Positions 1 to 14,500 of a DNA stretch of 64,000 nt are shown one piece after another; positions within the stretch are counted from its first letter, which is position 1; every line of letters begins with the position of its first letter. A program made the translations under genes and the position numbers. Source of the DNA: Cruorifilaria tuberocauda (lineage: Eukaryota > Nematoda > Chromadorea > Rhabditida > Onchocercidae); assembly GCA_013365365.1 (NCBI GenBank), contig JABVXU010000053.1, positions 124,001-188,000 on the forward strand, given 5' to 3'. A model generated the notes under the pieces. That model did not search any database and was not told the DNA's origin. It saw nothing but the letters and a program-made list of their open reading frames with translations.

Positions 1-9
1 TGTCAGGTG

Positions 10-1614
10 ATGAACGTGCCTGCTGATTTGAGCGTTTATTTTCCTGATATGCCGATACAAAGGTTGAATGATGTGATGCTCAGACAACTTAATCCACGAA
101 AATGTTGGATCATTGAAAAAACGATCAATAATATGGGAGCACTTTCTACAGCTGTATGATTTTTTAGTGTTTGAAAATGATAAAGCGAGATGACTACCAT
201 GATTATTGCTGAAGTTTGACAGTTATAAAAGCGTAATAAATAGGTAGTTCAGCAATCATTAGCTGATAAGGCAGTGTTCAATTTTGCTCCAAAATTTTCA
301 TCGATGGTCACAAAATCAATCAAAAATTAGGAAATAACTTAGCTATCGCTGAAAGTTATTGAATTTATCAGCATTATTATCATTTCTATGAAATATATTT
401 CTTTCAGGCACAAGGATTGAAACGTGTTCTCACAACATATGATAAGATAATCAATTCAGACGATGGGCAGGTGCTTTATTTATTGTGGAGAAAAAATCCA
501 AATAATGAGTAAGCAGTTTCATTATACCTTTAACTTAAGATTTGTTACACATGGCGATTTCTTTGGAGTGATTACATGCGATAAAATCGCCAGTTATCTG
601 CCTTTTATCGATAACTGTATATCATTCACTCTGGTATCTTTTTATCACTCATTTGATCATTAAAATATCAAAACTAACCTAATTTGGTAAATTAAAAACG
701 ATATTTGTGAGTTGGTCGTGCTTTATTTATTACTGATCATTTTCTTTTGTTTGCAGGAATGGAAGTATAATAATAGGTTTGTTAAAGATTGGTTATAAAA
801 ATCTTTATTTGATGGATCAGTCTATGAAATCTTTTAAAGTAACACCATTATGCGTGCTTGACTTTTATGTTCACGATACTCTTCAACGACAAGGATATGG
901 ACACGCTCTGTTTGATTACATGTTACAGGTAAGCACTGATATTTCTCTATCTGGAACTGAATCCTTCTACCGTGATTTTCTTCTTTATGCAGATTAGAAT
1001 GGATATACATCGCAGTATTTATGTGTATTTCTTAAATGCTTTTTTTAGCAGGAAAACTCGTCTGCAGAAAATGTTGCAATCGATAAGCCATCACAATCAC
1101 TGTTGCAGTTTATGAACAAACATTATGGTTTGAATGATCCTATATGGCAGGTTACCAATTACGTTGTTTATCCCCCATTTTTTGAGAATATCAAATTGTG
1201 TGATTCTTCCGCTTCTGGTAATGAACGATATGCAAAGTCTGCAAAAACAGAAGCCGCAAGTGAAAATCAGGTTTGTCAAATAATTTCTTCATTAATGTAT
1301 CGAAAAATCCTCAATAATCAATTGACTGACAAATTCTCCATTTTTTACGACTGATATTATATAGATATAAAAATGATTTCAACAAATATATATTTCTTAT
1401 ATCTTTTTTTCTTATATATTTTGCAATTAACATGAATGTTTAATTAACATGAATCTTCTAGCACTCCCATGGAACACTCGATACTCGTTATCATGGACGA
1501 GTTGGTAACCTTATGCAGGATAGTATTGGGATAGGAAGGCGAGTCATTGTCGATCCAGAAACAGGTCAAGGAAGAAAAATATCTCGTGATTTTGAGCATC
1601 AATCAATATGGTAA
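10..1614 (+). CDS. mec-17: Alpha-tubulin N-acetyltransferase (MEC-17/ATAT family), 5 exons
   Basis: Exons 10-153, 408-508, 757-928, 1052-1270 and 1462-1614 join in frame to 262 codons plus stop. The family acetylates alpha-tubulin Lys40 in the microtubule lumen, using acetyl-CoA. Seen: N-terminus MNVPADLSVYFPD, placed like the start of animal ATATs, which is why I chose the ATG at 10. The core reads GSIIIGLLKIGYKNLYL, then LCVLDFYVHD and the acetyl-CoA-binding loop QRQGYG (QRHGHG in human). DKPSQSLLQFMNKHYGL follows. The C-terminal SRDFEHQSIW resembles the end of C. elegans MEC-17, so this is the MEC-17 type rather than a distant GNAT enzyme. The gene lies 0.9 kb upstream of osm-1 on the same strand, another microtubule/cilium gene. 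Its promoter is outside the window. The exon 4 start could also be 1049, adding one Gln. Confidence 0.93.
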
Positions 1615-2509
1615 TTGGTTGCCGATTGCGGAAGAATTATTACTTATTTTCATTCTATAAATCAGACAGAATATTTATTGATGAAATTCGTTCCGTTTTC
1701 ACAATGAACAAATTATTCTGCTCTACACTTGAGCATATCTCGAATGTAGAATTTGTAGCTAATTCTAACACTCTATTACAGCTAGGAGAAGAAAAAAATT
1801 TTTGTAGATGATAAAATATAAATTTTATAGTACTAAGGCTTTGCTATGTGTCAATTTATTAATCTTTGGATTATTGCTATTAAAATTTCTATTAATTTAA
1901 CCATCTATTGTTTATGATCTTAGACAAATTCAAGTTGATTTCACTCGTAAATCGTAATGTTTCCGCTATTAATTTTGGTCTCATTTGGTTTTTGATTGAT
2001 ATTTTTACAGCGTGTATATCTTATTTACAATGTGAGTGATTGATTCTAAAAGCTTTTTGAAAAGACGCAGATTTCAGCTTTATTTATTTGATAAAATGTT
2101 TAAGATTTGTAATCTAAACACAGTAATTCAGTCCTGGAGGATCTTCATCAAAATCCTATGCGAGACCAACTTTCATTCGGAATCCCTTACTTACTTATCC
2201 TCATTTCTATCCAAGAAATTCTCATCCGAAATTCTTTGAGGCAGCTATCACATCATTTAACCTTAACTTCTATTCAAAAATATTCCTGTATCACAATCTA
2301 TTCTGTCACAAAATAAAATGCTTGAATCTGTAATTAATATTAGTTAGCATCGATACAAAAGAACAACATTGTCGTGGGTAACCATGCCAACGGGATTAGA
2401 AGAAAGCGAATCCCTTAGCATTCATTACATTGAAATGCTATAGACCTTGTTTTCTTTTCCTAGAAGTTCGATACATATTTCTATTAAACGGTTCGTCTTT
2501 CCCGAGAAG
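1615..2509. other. Spacer between mec-17 and osm-1
   Basis: About 0.9 kb, AT-rich. It holds the mec-17 3' end and the osm-1 promoter. Apart from the X-box listed separately I see no coding segment with family resemblance or splice-compatible frame. Confidence 0.6.
2378..2391 (+). promoter_or_regulatory. X-box (RFX/DAF-19 binding site) in the osm-1 promoter
   Basis: The sequence GTAACCATGCCAAC fits the nematode X-box pattern GTHNYYATRRNAAC at 13 of 14 positions. The only misfit is C in the second R. It lies 118 bp before the osm-1 start codon. C. elegans ciliary genes, osm-1 among them, carry such sites about 100 bp upstream of the ATG, where the RFX factor DAF-19 activates them in ciliated sensory neurons. 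The site match is seen; the binding is inferred. Confidence 0.75.
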
Positions 2510-5500
2510 ATGAGGTTGCGGTATTTAACTACGATTGTGGAACAACAGGTACCCCCTTCCCATCCTACTGTTTTTCAAAATTGTTCCTGATAATTGCTAT
2601 GTCTAGTTACAATGTAGTGGATAAATCAAGTCATTAAAGAATGTTATAGAAATCCTGAAATCTATATTGTTTCGCTTTCCCATGCTAAAATATTTATTTA
2701 ACTCTTCGACAATCGGCTATTAGAGGATTAAACGTTAAAAATATCAAAAATTTCGAAAAACTTTTGCGATTACGTAATCTTTTCATCTCCTTCACTTCAC
2801 GTGAACTGTACCATTCCCGAGGATTACTACTAGGATAGGAGAAATCAATACAATGATGAAAGTATTACTTATATTGTGTAAGCAGTTATAACAATGTTCC
2901 ATTCAATTATTGAAAATTTTCCTAGCCGAAAAACATCACACATATGACATAGGTATATTTTAATTTGAATAACTTTGTGTATTTCAAACTGAAATATTGC
3001 TGATTTTTATATTTCTTTTTGGGATTTCTCAATTACTGATGATAATATATTATTTATTATTTTAACTTACTATTATTACAGAAAGTAAAGAAGTAAATTA
3101 TCAGAGTACTCAACCAAATGATCATTTTAGGATGAAATAGCCAAAATACCAGCAATAGATTGGTCACCGAACGGTAAAAAATTAGCAGTTGCTAATGCTG
3201 ATCGAGTTGTATTGTTATTTGATGAAACCGGAAAACGGCGAGATAAATTTGCTACTAAACCAATCGATGCAAAGGTATAATTTTATTCTAATCGATAAAA
3301 AACTTTACCAAATATGAAATCAAATTTAAAATTTAATTCAAAAATTCCATGAATATATGGTGCATATATGTTTAATAAATAGCAATGATCACTTTCATTG
3401 ATAAATCTGGTATGAATAAAAATAATCTTAGTGATTGTAATGTTTTTATCAGTAATAATATGTGTTGTTTGCAGTACGGTAAAAAGAGCTATCAAGTGAA
3501 AGCATTAGTTTTCTCACCCGATTCTACTCGTATTGCTATTGGTCAGACTGATAATATTACTTATGTTTATCGAATCGGTAAAACGTGGTGTGTGATTTAT
3601 GCCAATTACAACGAAATTATGCAATAATTTAACATGAATCACTCTATTAGATTACCATTCATTCAATAATACACTATCTTATGCATTCCTACGTTCTTAA
3701 TTTAGGGATGAGAAGAAAGTTATCTGTAACAAATTTGTCCAATCATCAGCAGTGATAGCATTAATATGGCCAAGTGAGGATCGTTTGATAATTGGCTTAA
3801 TTGATGGCAAAGTGAGGATTGCATCATGCCGGAGTAATAAGTGTTCCACGTTGTATAGAACCGATGTATCTGTTATTTCTCTCGCGCTTCCGTAAGATTT
3901 TCAATATCTCTAATTTTAAACTATTTTTCAAATCATAATTCACAGGTTTTCGTTCATATATCCATGAAATAATTGAATTATTGTATTTAGCACAAATCTG
4001 TGAAACGATTTTTCAATCAAAATATGTTCTAATTTATTTTTTTTCTGTAAAAATTATTCGCATTTACTTTTCCTAATCCTTCATTTGTTATTATATAAAA
4101 TCGATAATAGGATAAGAAAGTAGGAAATAGCATATCTTACTAGTTTTAAGGATTTAAAGCAAAGGGATTTTCTTCTTTCTTTGCAGATGTAATTTACGAA
4201 TTCGTAAATGTCCGTTAATTTTAGTTTTTTGAGAAAATGATTAACTAGAATATTGTTTTGATCAAAGGATGATTGACATCAGATTTTCATTCTATGAAAA
4301 AAATATTAACACATTGGAAACAGTTCACCTCAAAATATTACTTAATTCCGAAGCAATATCAATGATAAATTATAAACATCTATCAGATGGCTAATTAATC
4401 GTAGATTTTTTTAGTTCTAAAATTAGGTATTTCCAATTTAACTTACAAAAGTAAAACATTAAATTAAAGTAAATGAACCTACTTATTACCTACTGTAGCA
4501 GTTAAGTATTTATTTCATTTGCATTATTTTCCAAATATCTTTTGGTTATCATATCATCTGAACATTTTTTCTTATTTTAAAATCGATTTTGTTTAAAATA
4601 TTATTATAAATTATAGAATTTATCAAATGTCTGATAAAAAATTACTTTAAAGACCTGATGGCCGATCGTTTATTTCTGGACACAGTGATGGTTCTATCAT
4701 TTTATATTCGATGGATCGAAGAATGCAAACAAAGATCCTGACACATAGCTGTCCTCCGTATGCTTTAGTGTATACAAATAATGGTATCATAATTGGTGGT
4801 TGTGATCAACGTGTGGTATCGTACTCAGAAACTGGCGAATTACTACAGCAATTTGATTACCGGAATGGATCGGATCATGAAAAGGAATTTACCATTGCTA
4901 TTCGTAATTCACTTGGACATAATGTTGTTTTTGGAAGCTTTGATAGGTTTGTTATAATTTCTCATTTTCAATTACTTATTATTTTTCATGCCTCGTCTCA
5001 ATTTGAAGTACTTCATCACCTTTCATTATTTATTTCAATTTCAACTATTCAGCGATTTTTCACTTCTTTTCTGAATTTCAATCAATTTTAAATACCATAG
5101 TTGTAACTATATTTAGTAAGTTTCTTCAAATTTCAATTCAATCATTTTTATTTTAAAAATTTTACATACACGCTAACAATTACGCATATTATATTTACCA
5201 ATGAATAGTACTGTTTGGAATGATTTAATATAAAAAACGTTATTTCTTTAGATTACGACTTTATTCATGGAATTCTCGACGAGGTGCTTTGGATGAAGGT
5301 AAATCGTTGGAGATTCGTTACTTATATACAATTAGCGCGTTAGCATGGAGTCCAGATGGCTCAACTATCGCTTTGGTTTGTTCTGTTTGTATTATCATAG
5401 CAATTCAGTGATAATAGAAGCCTTAACATGTGAAGATGGTTTTCATGAAATTCGGTTGGTATGCTATGTCATTTACATTTTTCATCGAAATTATGCAGTT

Positions 5501-8500
5501 TAATTGAAATAGTATGATGTAAAAGAGATTTAGTCATTAATCTAGTTAAATTCAAATTACGAATGAGGTATATTAATAAAAATCATGAACATTTATAGAT
5601 ATCATTGCAGGGTACATTATGCGGTGCAGTGATAACTGTGGATTGCTGTTTAAAACATTCTATGTTGAAGGGACGTTTCCAGACGAAATATGTTTCCCCT
5701 TCACAAGTTCTTATTAAAGATACAGGTGGTGAACAATGTGTAACAATTCATTCTTCTAAAGCATTACCTATTAATGAAATTAAAGTAACTTTTTTCTTTT
5801 TTGAATGATAATTTAAGATATTACATCAGCAATAAAATAATCATTTTCTGTTTTAACATAGGTCCTTTTGTTATTATTATTAATTGTTATTTTATTTTTC
5901 TTCTATTATTATTAATACTTCAAAATTTTTTTTATATAATAAGTTATAATGTATTATGTGGCATGGATAAATTGCACAAATTCATTTTCTGAATGTTTGG
6001 AAATTGTCAAGGCTTAATTTTAAATGCAATAATTTAATTAGATAATGGGACATGATCGATACGTGGTGGCTTACACATCGAATACATTGATTATCGCCGA
6101 TATGAGTTCAGGTCGTTATAGCGAAATTGAATGGAAAAGTGCTGGTAATGAAAGATTCTATTTTGATAACGAACGTGTTTGTATGATAATCAATGCTGGA
6201 GAGGTATGTATATATCTGAACATATAACAATAATTCGAATTTTGATATACATCATCATTAGCAAAGGATCGAAGTTTCAACATTAATAAATGCAATATGT
6301 CGAAAGTTAAAATTATTTTTTGTTAACTTAACAGTGATTTAGTATTTTGCTGATCACATGTTTCGATGTTTGATACTAAAATATTGCTAGCCAAAATTTA
6401 ATATTTAAACAGTCGTACTTTTCGTAGACATTGATATTTATTATTTACTAGTTATATTCAATGAAAGAACTTTTTTTGACAGGTAAATTTGGTAGAGTAT
6501 GGAAATAATGAAATAATTGGATGGATTCGAACAGAGCTCATATCACCACATCTCATCTCAGTACGACTTATGGAACAGAAGATGAAAAATACTGATATTA
6601 TAAAGTGTGTTGCATATCTTCTCGACTTGACTACGATTTCAGTGGGTACGTGATTGATCTGTTTCATTACAGATTAATTTCAGAATATGCATTTTCTTCC
6701 ATAATACTTTGTACACTGTGAAATCAGACTCAGTTCACTCTAAATGATAAAGTTAACCTTTTTTAATCATTCGAGTACCAATTAAGCCTTTGAATGTCAA
6801 AATACATATTTATTATTATCGACCATTCATTATTTAAAAAACGGTCTATTTAGAATATCTATCTATGTAATATCTGTTTACGAAATTATTGTTTCTTTTT
6901 TCATATTCTGTAACTTCCCTTTTTATAGTTAATTTGATAACTCAACGACAGATTGCGCAATTTTCGCATCCGATATACATCGATTGGCTTGAGGTTTTTC
7001 TATTCACTTTATTATTAAACGGATTGAAAAATTTGGTTATGCTGTTTATTATTCTTTGAATGATTTGATAATTGACAATCACCAGGCCATCTTTATTGTC
7101 ATTTGTCATTTCATTATGTTCAAGTTTAATCATTTGAGATCTATAATTAGGCAATAGTATTCTTCTCTTGAAATATTAGGGTATTTGATTAATAAACAAG
7201 TGAAATCGAGCGTATTAGCGCAAACCAAATTCGTTAATCTGTTTAGCTTAGTGAAATGGCGACGAAGTTATTATTTCGTGATAAAAGATCTCGATTGATG
7301 TTAGCTGATTTAAAAACTGATCGGAAAATATCATTATTAGATTACTGTAGTTACGTTCAATGGGTTCCTAACAGTGATGTTATTGTGGCTCAATCAAGTG
7401 ATCAACTTTGCATTTGGTATCAAGCTGAAAATCCGGATGAGGTAATCTTTTTCATTTCGTAATTGCTTTCTGTCCGTTTCTTTTGTTCACGAAATTTAGA
7501 ACAATGCAAGGAAAAGTGGTTACATTTTTCAGATGGTAATGGTACCTATAAAAGGTGAAATTGAAACTGTACTCCGTGATGAATCTAGAACTGAAGTTAT
7601 TGTTGAGGTTATCATTAATATTATTTTTTTTAATGAAATAAAAGATGATATGAGAATTTTTTAAAAAAGGAGAATCTTAATGGGAACTGTTGTTTTTGAT
7701 CATTGAAAAAACGTAAAAGATCTACAATCTTTAAAATTAGAAATAATTTTACTTGTTCATATATTAGCTTTTAGAAATCCTAGACGTAAGAAAAGATTTA
7801 AAATTGATTTTTTTCCAAACATTGTAGGAATAAAAACATTTTTAAAAAAGGACGTATAAGTTCAGCATTAGTTGATATCACCAGTAAGTAAGAGTAAATT
7901 AATGAAGAAAACACTAGACATTTTCGTTAAACTTGAAATAAACATATTACCATATAATATCAATTTATACCAACTTTCAATAGTTGAACCGAAGTTCGTA
8001 GTTTCTAAAGATATTAATATATATAAGAATCAATAAAACACTGAAACCGTGGAATAAGAAATCATCCTTAATTGACAAATTTAAATCTTCATTCAAACGA
8101 CTAAAAGTTTTTAATAAAATCAACATTGCATAAGAATGAGCACTTTAAATTACGATGTATCCAAATTTCATAGCATTAGCATCAATAAAATATAGGAAGC
8201 AAACGAAAAAGTTGCTTATGAACTTGATCAAACACTTATCGAATTTGCTTCTGCTATTGATCGGCTTGATTTTGGTCGAGCGATTGATTTTTTGGAAAAA
8301 CGAGAAGAATGTGACACAGTAGTATTATGGCGGCAACTTGCCCAGGTTTCTTGCTTTTATTACTAAATAAGTAAGTATTACAAGTTATATTTGATGGGTG
8401 ATATTGAAGTAATATATTAGTATTTCACGAATTTTTCGAGTTCTCGATACAAAAAAAATTATAGGTTGCACTGTCACAACAACAACTGTTGATAGCACAA

Positions 8501-11500
8501 CGATGTTTCGCAGCTTTGGGCGACATATCACGAGTACAAATGCTTGTCGAAACGATTCGAATTGCTGATGAAGTAAGCAGAAGTACTGGTGATGAGGGAA
8601 TAAATAATTACAAAGTATTCTTTTTTTATTTGAACTTATCACTGTATTCGTATTATCACATACACTTTTTGTAATGAAGAGAAATAATACAAAGTTGTAT
8701 TTAATTAAAATGAAAAGTGTATGTATTCGTTGATAAATTATTGATCCATACATGTCACTTCTCATTACTAATTATTAACAGTTAAACTAGAATTATTAGC
8801 ATTTCTTCAGGTTCGAGCACGATTAGCACTTATGAATAAAGATTTTAGAGAAGTTGAAAGAATATATCTTGAACAGGTAATACAATTTATTTCATATTCA
8901 TTATGTTTCTTGTGGTTTTGCAATTCAAAGAAATAATGTACTTTATGCCACTTCAAGAGCTCATTTATTATTATTCAAATTCTGAGTGAAAACAGATTTT
9001 TAAAATGAGCAAAATTTCGCTTTATTATCAAATATCATTGCAATTTATAGAACGCAATAGATGAAGTTATTGAAATGTACCAAAAAATTGGCAAATGGGA
9101 GGAAGCATTCGAATTGGCCAAAGCGAGAGTATGTTTTATTTCTGTTTTTTAGATATTAAAAGTTTCATTCTTTCATCATTTCTGATATTGTCCTGAAATT
9201 CCATAAGATTATATCTATTTTAAAAATACATAAATTATCTTATTAGAATCATCCCGACTTGGAAACTGTTAAAGCTCGATACTATCGTTATCTGTTCGAT
9301 ACAGGCCAAGATGGGAAAGCAGCACAAGTTCGTCTTTTTTAAGTTTTCATTGGTTTTGATTATAATCCTTACTTTTTAAATATTTTAAAACAAGTATGCT
9401 GCTATTTACCATGATTCTAACTGGTACTGTCGAAGCCTGTGATTCTTTGTATCTCAGCAAGATATCTTGATCAATTTCTATTTTCTGTAGTTCACTTACG
9501 CATTCATAAATTTGAAATGTAAATAGGATAACAAATGATCATAAAAATTTTGTTTCTGGAGTTGCTGAATTACTACCATTCATTGTAGTCTTGAAAATAT
9601 AGTTTGATAATGGTTTTAACTGCTTTAAGATAATATTTGATTATTTGTAATTGCTTTCTAATTGTAGATATCAGAGAGTGATGGTGATCTGCTGGTTGCA
9701 ATAGAATTATATTTAAAAGCGGGCTTGGTCATTCAAGCAGCTCGTATACTTTTGCAAAATCCAAAATTCTTTTTCAAAGATAACTTGGTAGAAAATGTGA
9801 CTACCTCACTAATACGATCTGAAATGTTCGAAAAAGTTTGCTATTTATTTTTTCCTCGTAAAAGATTTTATCTATTTTTGCAAATTTCATCCATTGAGGT
9901 GTAAAAATAGAAGTTCTGAATTTTTAGGCTGGCGAATTATTCGAAGCGACAAAAAACTTTGAACAGGCTCTGGAAAATTACCGAAAAGGAAAATGTTACG
10001 CGAAGGCCATCCAGGTGATAATAAAATGCTTATTAATTTTACCCAAGTAAATTACTTATTTACTCCTTCTTTCATATTTCAGTTAGCACGAGTGCATTTT
10101 CCGGAACGCGTTGTTCTATTAGAGGAGGAATGGGGTGACAGTTTAATTATGGAAACAAATTACGAAGCAGCTATCAATCATTTTCTTGGTTTGTGATATC
10201 GAATATGTTTATAAATTAATCTAATTAGTTTTAATTAGGTTATCAATTTATACCGTTTGCAGAAAGTGGACAAACAGCGAAAGCTCTTGAAGCATCAATC
10301 AAAGCAAAGCAATGGAGTAAAGCTGCACAAATTGTCGATGTACTTGAGGACAGCGATTTAGCAAAACGATATTATGGAAAAATCGCTGATCATCATGCAA
10401 GTGTTGGTGATCTTGAGGTAGATAACTTCAAATTACTTAATTATATACGATAAAAGATCATTATAGTTTGTGATTTGTAGTATGCAAATTTCAAATAGTT
10501 ACTAAGTTTAGTAAGCATAATGGAATTATCCTAGTAAAAGCTTTTAGTACAGCGAAAGTGTTAAATTAATAAGTAATAATAATAATTCTGAAATGTTATT
10601 GCAATTCAGCGAGCAGAAATGTTATATGTTGAAGCGAAAATGCATCGGGAAGCAATTGAGATGTATAATAAAGCTGCGCGATGGGCTGATTCGTATCGAG
10701 TAAGTATTACGTTGTTTTTTTCTAGTTAACGTGGAATTTATACTCACAAAATTTCAGTAGTCCATTTGATTGATTAACAAATCCGGAATTTACTTTTTTA
10801 TATTACAACTGCCTTTTCAAATATTCTCCTGAATGTTGCAAAAAAGCCTTTACATTTTCACTTTTTAGAGCTTGCATAGATCTTAAAATTTTCTAAAGTT
10901 AACTAGTGGTATTTTTCACTTCCAGCTACGATAGAGAAAGGTAAGAAAAAAAGTAGAAAAGCTTCAGAATTCCAATGACTAAATGATCGCTTCAGCTGGC
11001 AACAGAATTTATGGGAGATAAGAGCGATCAAATGTATCAAGAATTAGCTCAAACAATGGAGGATAATGGTCATTTAAAGGATGCAGAACAGGCATTGATT
11101 CAAATGATCCTTTTCATCTTAATTCATTTTTAGATTTAATTTCAAAATTTTTTAAAATTGTTTTTCAAAATATCATCGATATCTCACATTCAGCTCTATA
11201 TCGCGATTGGAGAGGCCAACAAGGCTATTGCAATGTACAAGAAAACAGGTAGGATCGATGATATGATGAGATTAATGGAAAAGTATCATGTCGATGACGT
11301 TAAGGTTTGTTACAGTAGGACTTCAGTATTGGAAGCAAAAGATATAAGCTATCAAGCATTATATTTACGAATCTTTGTCTTCCTGATCAAAATCATACTT
11401 ATAGGATGCTCATCTTCAAATCGCAGCAGATTTGGAGGAAAAAGGCGATTTACGGGCGGCAGAAGAGCATTACTTATTTGCCGGTGATTGGCAAGCAGCG

Positions 11501-14500
11501 GTTAACATGTACCGCAATGCTGAAATATGGAGCGATGCATATAGAATTGCAAAGCAAGGAGGTGGTGATACAGCGCAAAAACAAGTACAAGCTATTTTTG
11601 TTTGTCTTATAAAAAGATACTTTAAAGATGGAATAAAGAAATTTATTGATGACAAATTTATTTACAAATAATTTCAAGGGTTAATACAGCCTATTATTTT
11701 GCAGATTGCATATTTGTGGGCAAAAAGCTTAAATAGTGATGCTGCAGTAAAATTATTGCAGAAATTGAAATTATTAGATGAATCAATTGATTGTGCATGT
11801 GAAAATGGGTAAGTATCAGATATGAGTATTTTCGGATATCTAATCTCTCTGGATATAAAAATAATAATGGAACTAGAAATGATTACAAGAACTAATAATG
11901 GACTTCAAATGATGCATTTTAAACGTGTCTTTATATATACTAATGACATTTTTTCTCCAGATTTTGTTTTTGATTTAATATATTTAAGAGCTTTCGATTT
12001 TGCATTTGATTTGTGTCGTTTGGAAGCGAAAAATCGTTTGCCATCAGTGCATTTCAAATTAGCACAACAACTAGAAGAGGAAGGTGAATTTGAAAAGGCT
12101 GAAATGCATTACATTAAAAGCGGTAAACCGAGAGAAGCCATATTGATGTATATTCATGATCAAAACTGGGAAAGTGCAGAACGTATTGCAAAGTATATTT
12201 CTTGCACTTTCTAGCCTATTTCAGTTTTATGTACATCAAATTAAAAAATATTTAATAAGCTCTACTCCTTTATACGAAAGGAAAAATCTTTCGAAGAAAA
12301 TTCTCAGTTGAATAACAATTTCACTTTTTTATTTACACTTTGAATTTTCAGTTATTTTTCCTAGTCGAAAGTAAGAAAAGTTTGAGTAATTCTTATGGAA
12401 TAATTACCATAGATCACTCTAACTATCGTTCGAGTTAACAATAATAATAATGTATGCAGTAAACTCAGTGAAATCTGCTAAGGAGTTCATTACAACTTGC
12501 TATGATTTTCCGGGATTTTTAAGTGAATGGTTTGCAGACAGCATGATCTAGAAGCATTATCTGATGTGTACATTCGACAAGCTCGAATGGCAATAGAGAA
12601 AAAAGATTTTGCATGTGCTGAAAGCTGTTTACTTCGCGCTAATCGCCCAAAAATAATTTTACGCTATTATAAAGAATCAGGAATGTGGCAAGATGCTATT
12701 CGTATTGCTAAAGACTATATGCCTTCAGAATTGCAACAGTTAGAAGTTAGTAGTTACTTAATAGTTAGCTATTGAAATAATGCATATACAGATATTATTT
12801 GTTTTTCGTCCTATCAACTTTATCATGACTTATTTTATGTGGCATTCATTTTATCGTCTATCTTATTACAAGTTGCGTTTTCCAATAGAATTCAACTGTG
12901 ATGAAAGCATGATAAAGATAAATAATCATATATTTATCCCTTTATTACAAACTATATTTGAGATATTATTTGATTTGCTGAAAGAGAAAACAGTGAAATT
13001 TTGGAAAAGCATACTTGAAATATTATTCAGGAAGAATTTGACGATGTACAACTAAAATCTGGCGCAAAAGGTATTCTATCATTTATCGCCCAAGCACGAG
13101 ACTGGGAAACTCAAGGGGAATATATCCGAGCTATTCAGTGCTATTTGAAAGTGAGAGATTCAGAAACAGCCGATACCGATACAATTGTAGATGCTTTAAA
13201 ACGGGTGTGTTTCTATTAATAAATAATTTGAAATTTACCGATTAGACTCTCTAATAATAAAATAATAAGGCAGTTTATAGGATCAACAAGATATTAAGAG
13301 GATAGTGCGAAGTGTAAGGTCATTTTCATTGATTGACTCATAACATAGAGTATTAACTGATAACAATTTGTTTCATTCCAGTATCAAAAATTTCCATTTT
13401 CCTTATAATATTTTACTCAAATCGTGTAACTACTTCCTTGTTTTGCATTATCGATTCATTCGTAGTCATCCGATGTTCAAATATATTTAAAACTTTCTCT
13501 GATTTAAATTCCATCCAAGTTATCAACAGAATAATATGATTATTGCATCAGAACATCGAGATTTGCAATATTACCATACCGAACATTCCGATTTCAGATG
13601 AGATTTCCCTGTTTTCTAATATCAAAATTGCTTCCCCATGATTTATTCATTTTCTCTATCTATTTTGATTTTTCAAAATTGTGTTATTGTCGAGAAATAT
13701 TCTTTTTTAAGGCTGGGGAATTAGCAATAAAATTTCTCTCGGACGATGAAATTTCTGCAGTAGTCGATGAAATTGCGGAAACTTTTATCCACTTGAAAAG
13801 GTACAAATATTGCAAGTCTTTATTTATAATATTATTGAATTTTGTATATGGCAACGGATGTTTTTTCTGTAATGACTTCAATGACTCCATATTCATAGTT
13901 TATAACATTAAGGTTCATTGAAGCAGCCGAACTATTTTTGGCTTCGAATCAGTTGGATAATGCTGTTAAGGCCTTCTTGCTTGGTGGACAGTGGGCGAAG
14001 GCTAAAAAGGTGAACAAGCTAAAAAGTAATCAGCCATCAGTTCTACATACTATACTTACTATATTTATCAAGCGTTACGGTCAAATAAATTAAATTTTAG
14101 CTAGCTATAGAATTCGTCCCCGATTTGGCAGATTTTGTGGATGAAAAGTACAGGGAATCATTGAAACAGCAGGGTCGACTGGGAGAATTGATGGACGTGG
14201 ATGTAATTAGTGCCATTGATGCATTGTTGGAACGCGGCGAATGGGAAAAGGCTCTTGAAACAGCTCGCCAACAAAAAGTTAGTTATTACTTGACATAAAC
14301 GTAACTTCAAAATTTTCATTCAAATAAATAAAAAAGAGATGCCTAAACTGCATAAAAATCAATACTGAAATATTCTATTTCTATCATTTTTACACGCATA
14401 TATGTAAATCAGATGCCCCAATCACATAATAAGAAGGTGCATTGAAAAAGATCTTACGTTTATTGTGCATGATAGCTACATTTGTAGCATCAGCCTCTGT

